A stretch of DNA of 64,000 nucleotides from Endocalyx cinctus (lineage: Eukaryota > Ascomycota > Sordariomycetes > Amphisphaeriales > Apiosporaceae): the NCBI GenBank assembly GCA_001600455.1, contig BCKC01000001.1:7366579-7430578 (forward strand), read 5' to 3'. This document shows positions 1 to 12,006 of the stretch, in pieces. The first letter of the stretch is position 1. Each line of letters begins with the position of its first letter. The notes below the pieces were generated by a model, which was given only the letters and a program-made list of their open reading frames with translations, made no database searches and was not told the origin of the DNA. The translations under genes were made by a program, and so were the position numbers.

Positions 1-2017
1 TTTGCCTGAGAAGACAAGTGTCGGTTCGTGCATATTCGTATGTATACCAAGGTATTCATAGGTGTACTTAGTATTCTATAATTATAACGTCAGACTCGTT
101 TCTAATGAAAATCGGTCAGAAGAAAAAGAAGGTTGAAGATAAAACAAAATAAAAATTTGATAAAGCTGGGGGTTGACTTTTTTTTTTTTTTTTTTTGCCC
201 AAACTAAGTAATCAGCAGTTAAAATATCGATGAAAAGGGGAAATGATTGATTTGATAGTGTAGACTATAATTGAAGATCAAATGATCCCTGGTAATAGAC
301 TAATGCTGGTGTTTACACCATAATACCACACTGCCGCGTAAAAATTCTCCGAGAGCCCTGTCAGGTCTAGGTTTTAAGACGGGAGGGTATATGATATGGT
401 CAGAGGGTAAGCAGTCTGCTGTCATTGTTTATTACAACGTCGTATTGAAAAAGGTCGGCGTTTAATATATGGAGTGAAAAATCTCAGCTAAGCCCCTATC
501 GACTCCACCCGCGGATCAAACCCCTGCCCTGACTGCATTCAGATTCGATCAGGTTTAGTCGCGTTTCCTGGTTCGGGGTTCAATTGATAGCTCCTTTGGG
601 CATACACAGTAGTATCCAGTGTCATAAACCGAGACGGCGATGTTTCGTGGACTCGCCTCATATAAATACTATTCAGTTGGAGCATCTACTTAGTTAATGT
701 TTCCTCCATAAATGAGAACCAGTCTCTCATCTGCACTATGCGGCCGATAACACCGTCCCTTTGTTGAAATCTTTGTAAAATGAGCATGAACATACGCTTA
801 CATAGTACATTGTTACTCCATTGCTACCATTCAATTGCGTCGAACCAAAAAGTGCATTTTCATGGGACTGCCCAGCTTTTCGTTCGCTCTAGGCGGGGTC
901 CATTTCACGACATGCATTTTTCATGTCCTGTCCTTTTTCTCTTGCCAAATTACTGGATAGCGCTGTGTAGTGCAAAAGTTCATCTTCGTGGATGCTTTGG
1001 AGATGGCGCCATTGGTCCCGAAAATTCTTGACCTGTGCTGTAATACTTTTATCTACAGAAAAAAACCTGTTTTGATCATAAAGCGATTTACTCTAAAAGC
1101 GGCAATATCATGTATATCACGTATTTCATAATAATTCCTGCATGTATAATTCCTTACATATATCCTAGTGTATAAGTTGAGAGTGAAATTGTGAATGCAA
1201 CTCAGATACCAGCACTACGGTTGATCTACTAGAACCATATGTATTGTATATGTATTGCAGGACGGCAAAGAAACCTGGTTTATGGCACACTCTAAAGTAC
1301 TATGGTACTATGTAAAAAAGGACAAAAGGTATAATAATAGAAAAGATTATGTTTAGTTGAGTAAAGATCGTCGAGACAAATTATCAGCTTGGCTGTTCTC
1401 CAATATCGTCTCATTTTTGCCTATTAATCACTAGTTACATAATTACGTACATGCATGCATATACTTGGTATACATGCACTTGCAAATGGATAGGATAATG
1501 GATGTTTACTTACTAGTATATTATATACTCAGTCTCCATAGAAACGCATCTTACTACATATGTAAACTGCAGTATCCGCAAAAGAGGTAAACCCAGTAGG
1601 ACCAGGTCCGAATGAGATGGTGGAGAAAAATCATCAAGCCACTCCGAACCAACCCCACACTTTTCGGCTCCGAATCCACTCCGAATCCATCTTCATCGAC
1701 TCTACTCCGGACTGTGATATAATTTCTTCGAAATGTCTCCGCTTACATCAGCACAGGGGAAAGTAGCGTCCGGGGTTGCTTACCGTCCATCCCCTTCATA
1801 CTAAATTGGGAAAAGCCCAAAATATTGTTTAGAATGAGGATATCAAATGTTCGCGGCGTGTAAAAAAAAAATAATTTTCGGCCTTTTTTTTTCTCTCTCT
1901 CGTAGTAAAAGTGTTCTCTAATTTTCGTTACACTTTTGCCCCCCCCCTTTTTTTTCCTTCTTCTCTCTATTCTATTGCAGCTCATTCGTGTTCATATTGT
2001 TATCCACCTAGCCAAAA
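1..2017. other. Left-edge intergenic region upstream of the hydrolase gene
   Basis: I find no convincing gene here. The open frames present are short, lack recognisable domains and have no coding-like composition. Visible features are a long T run near 178-196, a TATA-like stretch near 660, and a strongly pyrimidine-rich tract at about 1928-1978 ending in TTGCAG about 38 bases before the hydrolase ATG. That tract could be a CT-rich fungal core promoter or the 3' end of a 5'-UTR intron. RNA data would decide between them. Confidence 0.5.
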
Positions 2018-3419
2018 ATGCATAAACTCTTCCCCCGCAGCGGTTTCTTCGACTTCGAGACGGTCCGCATCCTCGGCACGACCTGCTACGGCGGCGCCGA
2101 CGTGGCCGAGGTGCTCGAAGCCGTCGGGTCCATCGCGTCCGACGACGCCTCGTCCTGGGAGGAAGCCTGGCGGCGGCAGTCGTGGCGCGCCGAGGCCCTC
2201 GCCGACGAGGCCCGCGACCGCGGCGACCGCGACGCCGCCCTCCGGGGTTACCTCCGGGCGTCCAACTACGCGCGCGCGAGCGGCTACATGTACGTCTCGT
2301 CGCCCTCGGACGTCGGCGGCGATATGGTCCAGGACCCGCGGGCCCTGCCCGTCGCGGAGAAGGTCGGCCGGCTGTTTCGCCGGGCGCTGCCGCTGATGGA
2401 AGGGGAGGTCAAGGTCCTCTCCATCCCATATAACGAGTACGTCCTCCCCGGGTACTTGTACTTGCCGCCTCCGTCGCGGAGGATCCCGGGCAGGGAGAAG
2501 ATCCCCGTCTTGGTGAATACGGGAGGCGCGGATTCGTGTCAGGAGGAGCTGTATTACCTCAATCCGGCGGCGGGTCCGGGTATGGGCTATGCGGTGCTCA
2601 CTTTTGACGGGCCTGGTCAGGGTATCATGTTGAGGAAGTATGGGCTCGAGATGCGTCCGGATTGGGAGGCTGTCACGGGTCCCGTCATAGATTACCTTGA
2701 GACGTACAGCGCTGAGCATCCCGAGCTTGAGTTGGATTTGGACTCCATCGCTGTCTCAGGCGCGTCTATGGGAGGCTACTATGCCCTTCGAGCAGCTTCC
2801 GACCGCAGAGTGAAGGCTTGCGTTTCTATTGTAAGATGCCTCTCATTCTCCTGACTAATTAACTTCGTAAACTAACCAATTAAAAACCCAGGACCCCTTC
2901 TACGATATGTGGGACTTCGGCACCGCGCACGTATCTCCCTTATTCATCTCGGCCTGGACCTCTGGGATTCTCAGCTCCGGCTTCGTCGACAAGTTAATGG
3001 CCGTGGTATCGCGGCTATCCTTCCAGATGAAGTGGGAGATATCGGTGACGGGGACGATCTTCGGGATCTCCTCGCCGTCCGAGATACTGCTGAACATGAA
3101 GAAGTACACCCTCCGCGGCCAGGACAAAGATTACGTCTCGGACAGCAACGAGAGCTTCCTGTCCAACGTCCGATGCCCCGTCCTCTTGTCGGGCGCCGGC
3201 AAATCCATCTACCTCGACGTCGATAGCCACACCCGCAAGTGCTACGACGCTCTGACGTCCGTGGACCCGAAGGATAAGGAGGTCTGGGTGCCCGAGAGCG
3301 AGGGTCAGGGCAGTCTTCAGGCAAAAATGGGCGCTTTGGCCTTATGCAACCAGAAGACTTACCGGTTTTTGGACAAAGCTTTCGGCATAAAGAGGGAGCC
3401 GCTAGACGTTTCAATCTGA
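2018..3419 (+). CDS. Alpha/beta hydrolase of the cytochalasan-cluster type
   Basis: Two exons, 2018-2830 and 2892-3419, joined across a 61-bp GT-AG intron in phase 0, give 446 residues. The start has a good fungal context (CCAAAAATG). The N-terminal 150 residues form a helical lid, followed by the hydrolase core with the nucleophile elbow GASMG (Ser250). This is the FrsA/DUF1100-like fungal family; members in cytochalasan clusters assist formation of the pyrrolinone before the Diels-Alder step (family knowledge). In the C-terminal segment where relatives carry the catalytic His (usually EGxGxHC), this protein reads EGQGSLQAK, so a classical triad is not evident. The first 400 bases are extremely GC-rich compared with neighbouring genes. 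It is convergent with the MFS gene. Cluster membership is inferred from the PKS-NRPS, ER and Diels-Alderase genes further right. A general esterase is the alternative. Confidence 0.85.
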
Positions 3420-3964
3420 ACCTAAAAGTTATGCGCCCTGTTGAATGGCATTTCTCTGCGCACTTGTTATTAGGCTGTGTTTAAAAGTTTTGATAGATTT
3501 ATCATTTGTATTTTATTCTTACACATCATATATTTATCTTTTGTCGCTGGCTACGGTCCACTAGGTGCTTGGAAATTTCCCACGTAACTACACTAAGAAA
3601 ATAAAAATATCGTAAGCGTAATCTTACGCTGTTCATAGTAGAAGTGAGAAACATCTCACCAAGCTTACCTCTTGATCTCGAATTAAATTTTTCATTATAC
3701 GGTGCTATAGTTGAATACCTTAGAACACAAAGTTTCAATCAGCTAAATAAATTATGTGAGATTCGCCACAGTGCAATGAATTTTATGTGAATTAAGAGAT
3801 CTAATCTATGCATTCTTAACCTTCCTCTAATTTTCGAGGAGTATGACTGACACCCATTATCTAAACAAATGATATAGCAAATTTACGTGGAGGAGCTGAA
3901 AGTCCCCAATTGACCCCGAACCCATGCCTCAGACCTATGATTACATTGTGTGGATATACAAATT
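3420..3964. other. Convergent intergenic spacer
   Basis: This spacer lies between the 3' ends of the hydrolase (+) and MFS (-) genes. It is AT-rich and holds only short meaningless open frames. It probably contains both 3' UTRs and polyadenylation signals. I see no RNA gene or repeat. Confidence 0.6.
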
Positions 3965-5920
3965 TTATACAGATTGCCATTCCCGACTAGGTTCTTGTTG
4001 ACCCGCTAGAGATTCTCGAGAGGTGGCGGGATGACCGGTAGTAGGACGACTAGTGTTTGGGCGATCTTCCAGTCCGATCTCTTCCGCGTCTTTCTTTTCT
4101 TTTTTCAGTTCCAAGTCCTTCTCGAAGAAAATGACGAGGAACCCGAGGCCGGCGAAGGCGATTCCGACTTGCCAGACTTGCTGCAGACTGCGCTCGTAGA
4201 TGCTGATAATCACATCTCGAGTGGCGGCGGGGAAGGAATTAATAAAAGCTTTTGAAGCGGATTCGTACGCCCCCCCGCGCGCTAAGGCCGCTATAGCGGT
4301 GGGATCCGACAGTTCTCCAAGGAGCTGATCGAAACGGTTGTTAAAAATAGCAGCAGGGATACTAACACCCCAGATAGTGCCTACACTCCTCACGAACGCA
4401 AAAGTACCCGTGCTGGCGGCGTTCAAGTCATCTGGTAAAGATACTTGGATGGCCGTCAAGAGGTTCGGGGTAACAACGCCGATAGCGAAGGCAAATATAA
4501 CCTCTAGCACTACGATGACGGCCAGGGATGTGTCACTATCCAATATCGTAAAGGTGCCCATACCAATGGTCATAAGGGCGAAACCAGCGAAGTGGATATT
4601 TCGATAACGCCCTAGCTTCGTCGTCAATGCGCCTCCGACCAATGCCGAGAGGGCATAAATGATAGAGAAGGGGAGGAGCATGACACCCGATCGCGTGGCC
4701 GAGACTAACTGGGTCGACTGAAAATAGAGCGGGAGGAAATAGAGGGCCCAGAAGGACATCAGGGTCTGTAGGAATGTGGCTACGTATGCAGCTGTAGATG
4801 TTCTATTCTTAAACAGCGCCGGCGGCATAACGGGTTCGCGGCACAGGGGCGAAGCTTCGTAAACCAGGAAAGCCGCATGACCGAGGAGACCGAGGACTAA
4901 GCTGATGATGACGCCTGCATTGGTCCACCTGTATCTCGTACCGCCGTACGTGAGTGCGTACAACGCGGAGGCTACTGATGCGGCAAGGAGGAAGTTACCG
5001 AAGAAATCGATCCTCTTAACCTTGTCGAGCCAGCTGCCGTGGGAGGTATGCGGAATATGGAGAACGAAGAATAAGAGAATGGTGCAAAGGCCGCCGAAGG
5101 GTAGGTTGATGTAAAAGGCCCATCTCCAAGAAACCCGATCGACGAGAATACCGCCTAGGAAAGGACCGATGACGGAGCCGAGAATAATGAATAGGAACAG
5201 GGCACCGAAGAACTGGCCACGCTCCCGTATAGGTAATAGGTCACAGAGGATCAGCTCTACAAGCACTAGTAGTGATAGGTCGATCGTTAGTATTTGGATT
5301 AAATCATACGGTTAATCAAGGGTAGTTAATAATTAATTAATATAACTTACTGTTGATACCAGCCGAGCCGACGCCCTGGATTACTCGGCCTCCGATAAGA
5401 ATGTCGGTCGACGTGGCGCCACCGCAGACGCCACTGCCGATGGTAAAGATAGCGACGGCACTAATGGTGAGCCATCGCCGACCCCACAGGTCAGCCAGCT
5501 GACCATAAATTGGTTGAAAAGCGGCACTAGAAGAAAAGAAGCGGAGAAGTCAGTCACAGATGTTATAACGTAATGGCCAGATAAAGGCAACCGAAGACTC
5601 TCGAAATAAGTGAGGTCACAAACGTACTTGGTCAGATAGTATACGTTGACTACCCAAATATAGTTTTCGGACGCGTTAAGGGCACGAGCGATGGACGGGA
5701 GTGCGGTAGATACGATAGAACCCTCTAAAGCGCTGAGGAACGCAGTGAGAATAAGACAGAAGAAAATAAGCCAGAAGCGTACCCCTTTTTCTGCCTTTTC
5801 CTCGGTGGGTGGGGTGCTTGGTTCGGGAGCAGAGGCCGTTGGATCGGGGGCAGAATCTCTAGTGGTAGGGAGAGAATCATCTCCTGGCGTAGGAGCGAAA
5901 TCTTTTGTTTGTTCTACCAT
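3965..5920 (-). CDS. MFS drug:H+ antiporter (DHA2-like), probable metabolite exporter
   Basis: Three exons on the minus strand, 5920-5628, 5526-5351 and 5265-3965, with introns of 101 and 85 bp, give 589 residues in a continuous frame. A Pro/Ser/Thr/Glu-rich cytosolic N-terminus of about 45 residues precedes the first membrane helix. The helix-1 end has the DHA-type ALPSIARAL pattern. The loop after helix 2 reads [11 protein letters not shown] (MFS signature), and motif C-like GVGSAG follows. The second half contains many further hydrophobic segments, consistent with 14 helices. The tail is charged, with a KKEKKD stretch. This is the toxin/multidrug exporter class often found in fungal secondary-metabolite clusters (family knowledge). 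Its place between the hydrolase and the PKS-NRPS suggests export of, or self-protection from, the cluster product (inference). Confidence 0.9.
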
Positions 5921-7494
5921 GTTGGATTTAATGGATTTTAAGAATGAATGAGTTTAGAGCATAGAAAAAGAGAAAGAAGGAAGAAAAAAAAAAGGAAGTG
6001 GAAAAGAAAGGATTGTTTATTGTGACTTAAGTAAAATACATAAGGATAGCTAAGGAAGAGACAGGACAGGATGATGTAACTTTTCAATATTCACGTATGC
6101 ACTGCCTACAAAGTAGAATAGAAGTAGGTAGGTGCAAGTACAGATTAAATTTAGATATACCCTCTTACCTTCCTACCTAACTATGGAAGTACAAGTAGGT
6201 ATGGAAGTATGGATACACGGAGTGCCTAAGTATCTACGTATTTACTACCTAGGTAGGTATTTACTAATTAAGTAAATTCTGATAATCGCCAAGATGGCGG
6301 GGTCTCGGGAAGTAGAAAGTTGTAACTTATAATAAATCAATTTATTTTGTCTTTGAATAATTGCGTGTCAGAATGTTGAGCCAATGAAAAGAAAGTCGGA
6401 AATATACTCGAAGCCGATTGGTTAATACGTTGGAATCTTTCAATCTGTACGAGCTTATTATTAGTTCCTTCGCATCACTAAATACCTAGGCAGGCTAGGC
6501 GGGCTAGGCAGCTAATTTGGTATTTGACATGTACTAAGATCAGGGAGTATGGACACTACGGAATGAGTAAGAATCGTCTCTCATTTTCTATACGTGCAAC
6601 CAACTTCAAGCTTTGAAATTACTGTAATTGAATAAATCATTTATTTCATTCGAAAGATGAACATGTCAGATTCACGCGAATCCACCGAGAGGAACTTTTA
6701 ACATTTATATATGTGTAAACTGTTCACTTTGATAATACATATACGGACAGCAGAGTACACTATTCCGTATATTATCCATTACGACTGTAGGCTGTGTAGG
6801 TACCTCGATAGCACGCGCAGACACGCAGACACGCTTAAATATTTATCTCACTATTCCAAATTAGGTAATTATATCTACTTTATACCGATATCCGTGGATA
6901 TTTCCTCCGAGACACAAACGGCATTTGTGGTTTTGTGTGTGTTTACTTATTTTTTATACACGCGTAGGAATCTTCAACATTATCTTATTTTATTTTATAT
7001 ACTACTCAGACCTTGAATCGTCATGCATCCGGGGGTAATTAAACTCTATCTCTCGTACGCAGCGTAAGCTCGGGTCAATCTCGATGCGCGGGCCTCCTCC
7101 TAGTTACTTCGACTGTTTCGAATCTCACTTTACCCTTAGAATCTTTTGCTCGACCGATTGATGCCTACCGGCTGACCGGATAGATTGACCCCAAACACAT
7201 TGAAAGAAAAGAAAAGAAAAGAGAAATACCAAGCCTTGATATTTAATGAAAGTCTAATTAGATCATGTAAGAGCATCGCGTATACGTATAAACCCCTATT
7301 CACCGCTTGGGCCAGAGTCTCCACCGATACCCTCCAGTATGATGTATCCCTATTCAGAATCAATATCCAATAGTATATGGAAGTATACACAACAGCGATA
7401 ACTACATGACACCAAGACATCAGTCCGATCGTGCCAGTAATATTATGTGACCTACTCAATTATTGGACGGTACATAGAAGCCCTTATCGTGTTG
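5921..7494. other. Intergenic region with TACCTA-rich repeats
   Basis: No gene is supported here. The first 150 bases should hold the MFS promoter (purine-rich AAGAAAAGA tracts on the plus strand). Around 6118-6262 there are many copies of TAGGTA/TACCTA words, and near 6482-6508 repeated CTAGGC/AGGCTAGG words. The part near 7060-7490 could hold an extra 3' exon of the GTPase gene, because a good donor (GTAAGT, minus strand, at 7536) lies just before that gene's stop codon, but I cannot define one. Confidence 0.5.
6118..6262. repeat. Degenerate TACCTA/TAGGTA simple repeat
   Basis: Repeated hexamer-like words TAGGTA, TACCTA and AAGTAGGTA occur on both strands, including the palindromic CTACCTAGGTAG near 6245-6257. 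The repeat is imperfect and interrupted. Such words are common in intergenic DNA of some ascomycetes. No function is evident. Confidence 0.6.
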
Positions 7495-9295
7495 TCAGAG
7501 ATGTCTTTTTGTCTTTAGAGAAAGGGATATACTTACCGGCCGTGATGCATGAGCCAACTTGAACTCGTCAGTCATGTTTTGAAAGAGAAGGAAAGTTTCG
7601 CATAAGAACTTACTAACTCCCAATCCTCCCGTCACGATACCCTCCGCTAATGGACCCACCCATGCCCTTTTGACATTCTGCGTTGTTTCTAACTTCTCCT
7701 CCGTATCCAGTTTCATCTTCTCTAGTTCTTTTCTTAGTTGCTCGAGCTCTGCTCCTAGGGTTTCGTCCCGTTTATTCGCTCTTTCCAAAGCCTCGCTCTG
7801 CGATCGGTTCACTTCTTGGAGTTGGCCGTATTCTCGATAGCCATAATTCGCCATTTCGCGAAATTGCTCTCGCTCTTGTACTAAGGTACTTTCCGCTTGA
7901 CTGAGAGCTTGTGAAGTAGCCTCGAGTTGTCTGAAGTGCCTCTCTCTTTCCTCTATTCGTCTCTCTTGCTCTCGCAACTGTCGTTTCCGATATTCATCCT
8001 CTCTCATTCTATACTCTTCCTCCTTGGCCCGCAAATTGTCTTGCCACTTCTTTTCGATGATAGCCGTCTTTCTCATAAAATTCTCCTGCTGTTTCTTATG
8101 AATCTCTATGAGTGAAAGCTTCATATTCTCTTGCGCTTTTCTGCCGTCCTCGAGCATCTGAAGTAGTTCTGATTGTTGTGAAATCAAATCGGACTCTTGC
8201 CATTGAATTAGCGTCTGCTCTTGAGATGGAACATTTTCCAGAGATTTCTCCACATCCCCTAGTTTCTTTTCATATGAGGATATATTTTCAATCACGTTCT
8301 GCTCGAGCAATTTTCCTGCCGCCGTCTTTTCTAGCGTCATGTTTAGGTTGACCATCTCGTGTTGAATTTCTAGCGTGACCTGCTCATCCCTCCAGGCGTC
8401 GAGTGATTGTTCAAGAATTCGCTTCGCAGTTTTCTTACGTTCAGTTGCTGTTCGCGATGGACGATGACTGATGATCTGAGTACCCTGTTGAACCATGTCG
8501 CTCAGGTAAATATCTTTCAGCTGTCGTTCTCTGTCACATTGCCGGATGTATTCGATCTCATCCTGATCGGAAGACCACATAGTGGTGACCACGGTAATAT
8601 TCTCAAAGGAATCCTGACCTGATAATGCTCTCATCAGGTCCATGTTACGCTTGGCGGAGCCTCCAACCCTCGTATCCGAAATACGATGTAGATAGAAGAT
8701 TCCATTTATCACCACGTTGTTAGCATATGATACGGAAAGGTAATGCGAAATTACCGTAAGTATATCGACGTTTTCTCGGGTTGTATCCTACTCGCGCCAC
8801 ATTATCAGTTTTCATTTCCATTTGCCGACTTGGTGGGATTTCTTAATTAATTACATCAAACCCTGGAGTATCAATGAGGTATATTTCTCGATCTTTAATA
8901 TTGACCTGAAATATTGAAACAGCGTCGGTGCCTTCTTTTCAATCAGTAAATTCCATTCATAATAGTGGAGTAATTGCTAGTAGTATCTTACAGGACGCTA
9001 GATCGTGGCCAATCTGCACATCGTCCCGTCCAGCGCAGTCGGCGATGAACGAACTTTTTCCTGCACCAGTCATTCCTAAACATAATTAGCACAGACTTAC
9101 AATTGTATGATTCAATCAAAACATAATTACCCATCACGAGAATAAATATAGAACCAGGTCTGGAGGTTCGGGTATCTTTGATCAGTTCCAATGCATCAAG
9201 TAAGCAAGGCTTTGGAAGACAGACTTAGGAGGCTCGGCCCCCACGAACTTCATAAAGTTGGCAGCTTCTTCCGCCAGAATAGCGTTGGATGCCAT
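7495..9295 (-). CDS. P-loop GTPase with long coiled coil (5' end possibly frameshifted)
   Basis: Exons on the minus strand: a first exon ending 9131, then 9075-8992, 8931-8855 and 8787-7495. Joined, they give a GTPase domain with G1 GMTGAGKSSF, G3 DTPGFD and a TTMW segment in the G4 position, followed by a KTAAG motif shared with the neighbouring paralogue. About 200 residues of charged coiled coil rich in Glu, Arg, Lys and Gln follow, then a Gly-rich hydrophobic patch. This is the AIG1/Toc34-like fungal G-domain class; no pathway role is known. The ATG at 9295 opens a plausible frame that does not continue into the G1 exon: near 9198-9203 the reading frame would have to change by one base. 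That is either an undetected intron, a sequence error or a real frameshift. A donor-like GTAAGT at 7536 means the 3' end may also differ. Confidence 0.7.
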
Positions 9296-9682
9296 TTGTT
9301 GCTTAATAAGTCAAGTCAGGTCAAGTCAATCATGTACCGACGTACGATATAGAATAGCTGATACACACGATGAATATCGATCCGTTGCCGTCTTTAAAAT
9401 AGGTAAGATCGGGAAGAAGGTGAAACCTCCCCCAAATCTCTCCTTAACGAAAGACGACTGATTTAGCTAATAATAAACGCCACAACGTAGCCTGCATGAA
9501 GATGAAGACCGCCACCTTTCCCCTCTTCAGCTGATACATTGAATACAATGGATTTTCTTCTGTTTTATCATATCATTTCATTCTTTCTGTTTCCAAATAG
9601 AGCAAAATTTTCCTGCGTTAATATGAAGCGGATTCTCTGCTGCTGAATAGCTCAGTGTCAATCCGGCATTGATCAGTTCTAG
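9296..9682. promoter_or_regulatory. Divergent promoter of the two GTPase genes
   Basis: This 387-bp spacer lies between the two head-to-head GTPase starts. It contains a direct repeat, CAAGTCAGGTCAAGTCAATC, near 9310-9330 (two copies of GTCAAGTCA-like words). A shared control region for both paralogues is inferred from the geometry. No defined factor site is recognised. Confidence 0.45.
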
Positions 9683-12006
9683 ATGGAGTCGAGCTCCGCA
9701 TTGTTATTTCCCAATAAGCAAATCCCACAGTATGTCTTATTGTGTTTTATTGCGTATCGTACTAATGACTAACAATACGTCTAATAAATCCAGGGGCAGT
9801 GATATTGTCATTGCGTTGATGGGAATGACCGGTTCTGGAAAGAGTTCGTTCATTAGCCATTGTACGAACCAGCACGTTGATATCGGGCACGATCTTGAAT
9901 CATGTACGTGGTTGTTTCTTTGCCTATTATAAAGTCACGGCCAGCTCCGTAATCTGACGTTTCTATGAGACAGGCACGCAGGAAGTTCAGACATATATAT
10001 TCGACCATCCTAACCTTTCCTTCGGGCGCATTTTTCTCGTCGATACACCAGGCTTTGATGATACAAACAGGAGCGATGCTGAAATTCTGCGCACTTTAAC
10101 CGCGTGGCTAACAGCAACTTATGAGGGAGGAGTCAAGCTATCTGGTATCATATACTTGCATAGGATCAACCAGCCCAGAATGCAGAGGTCGGCAATGAGG
10201 AATATCAAGTTCTTCCGAGATTTGTGCGGTGACGACGCGTTATCAAAAGTTATCCTTGTAACAACCATGTGGGATATTACCAACAAGGAGGACGCAGAAA
10301 GAAGAGAGAAACAACTCGTAGAGACGAAAGAGTTTTGGGGTAACATGGTCAATAAGGTATTTTTCCCGAGTCTCGCGCACTTTTTAATCAGCTCTACTAA
10401 TGTGAAACGTACGTAGGGAAGCAAGGTTCTACGTCACGACAACTCGCGAGCCTCGGCACTCATATTGATTGAGACATACATCAAGAGTGATTCAAAGATA
10501 GTTTTGAGCGTACAAGATGAGATGGTAAACAAAAATAAGAGTTTAGACAAGACAGCAGCTGGCCTGGAAGTTGAAAACCTGCTAGCAGAGCAGAATGCCA
10601 AATTCGTTCAAGAGATACAAAGTGTTGAGTTTGAATTGAGAGAAGCTCTCAAAAGAAAAGATGAGGAGATGGCTGAGATTATGAGAGAACTCCGCTTAGA
10701 ACATAAGAGAGACTTGGAGCAAGTAAGTACTCGTCTTAATCAATTTCCACTTTCCCATAAAAGTTGATACACGAACCATTTAGGCCATTGTGCCTGTTTC
10801 ATAACTTCATGCTAAATAAAATTTCGTCCCTACTAACAAGAATATCTCGCTTAGGTATTTGAAAGCCAACAAAAACTGCGAGTTTCCATGGAAGAACTTC
10901 AAGAAATCAAGTACAAAAACTCAGAGCGTCCACAGAACAATCAGATATATCCTGGGAGCGCACCGAGAAAACTTCTGGCGTCTAATGATACCACATTAGC
11001 TACGGTAAAGGCTACTAAACACCTTGATACTAGAATTGTTCATGAGAAAACAGTCAAATTAGAATCAAAGATCCAGGATATCTCTACGTTTCCCGGCAAA
11101 CCTTTCGCAGTCGTAAGGAGACAAGAACAAAAAAACATGTATAAGGTGACCCTTGCCACCTTCTCAATCGAAACAGGCTCAACAATTCAGTGTTTCGATC
11201 TCATAGCTAATGAAATGAACCACGTGGGCCACTTGGTATATATCGAGCCGTTGGGAGTCTCTAATAACGGGTATGGAATTGCCGTTAGGGTCATCACGGG
11301 TATATTCATATATAAGTATGGCAAGCTTGTCGCGAGCTTTCCATCTATTGTACCCTTCAAAGCTGCTGTCTCTTCTAATCTCGACATGATTCTGACTCAG
11401 TCTTACAATCATGCTACTCTCATTTCCTGGTCCGGCGTAAATGGGGGATTTTGGAAAGACGTTGGAACCGTGCCTTTATCGGAGGGCCAAATAAACGATC
11501 CAATCAAACAGATACAGTTCGTCCAGCAAGACCGACTTGTTGTTGTCTTGTTTGAAAAACATATTCAGTTTTGGGATAGCGAAACTCTGGCTTTACGGGC
11601 GACACATGAACTTTTGGAACCCATGGTATTTGATGGATTTGTGGTCTCTCACAACAGTTTTTGGCTAGCTATGTACTCTCATACTATTGACACACCACTT
11701 CAAATCTGGAACTTGTCAGAACGGTATCCAGAGTTGGTATATACCACAAACTGCTTTGGGCGTCTTCTCTATCACTTGTCAAATGACGGAAGATATGTAT
11801 CCGGAGCGAAAAATGATTCGGGGGATCAGTCTATTTTAATTGGTACTTGGGCAGCTGATTTGGATCGCGAACCCAGGAGAGAACCCTCCTCATTGGAGTG
11901 GACTCAATTCAAGGGTCCTGTTAGCTTTTTCGAGTCCGGTTTGGTTACGTGGCACTGGGGAGATAGTGTGTTTGACATATGGAAATTTGAAGAGATTACC
12001 AAGTAG
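9683..12006 (+). CDS. GTPase, coiled-coil, beta-propeller-like protein
   Basis: Five exons (9683-9729, 9794-9903, 9974-10356, 10417-10722, 10855-12006) with introns of 64, 70, 60 and 132 bp join in perfect phase to 665 residues. The GTPase domain has G1 GMTGSGKS (about residues 26-33), G3 DTPG (76-79) and TTMW in the G4 position. A KTAAG motif and a Lys/Glu coiled coil follow (about 215-300). The C-terminal 330 residues look like WD40-type blades (for example IQFWDSETL and LQIWNLS). The domain order, switch GTPase plus coil plus sensor-like repeats, recalls NLR-like proteins, but this is inference. It is a divergent paralogue of the adjacent minus-strand GTPase, which lacks the propeller. Its presence inside a PKS-NRPS cluster is unexplained. 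Confidence 0.8.

Noticed and set aside
780..1031. 83-residue open frame in the left intergenic region
   Set aside because: No domain, unusual composition and no splice partners. It is probably chance.
2000..2719. Long minus-strand open frame of 239 residues
   Set aside because: It lies antisense to the GC-rich first exon of the hydrolase and has no domain. High GC alone keeps it open.
6711..7016. 101-residue open frame rich in Tyr and Ile
   Set aside because: AT-rich noncoding DNA with no start context or homology-like pattern.
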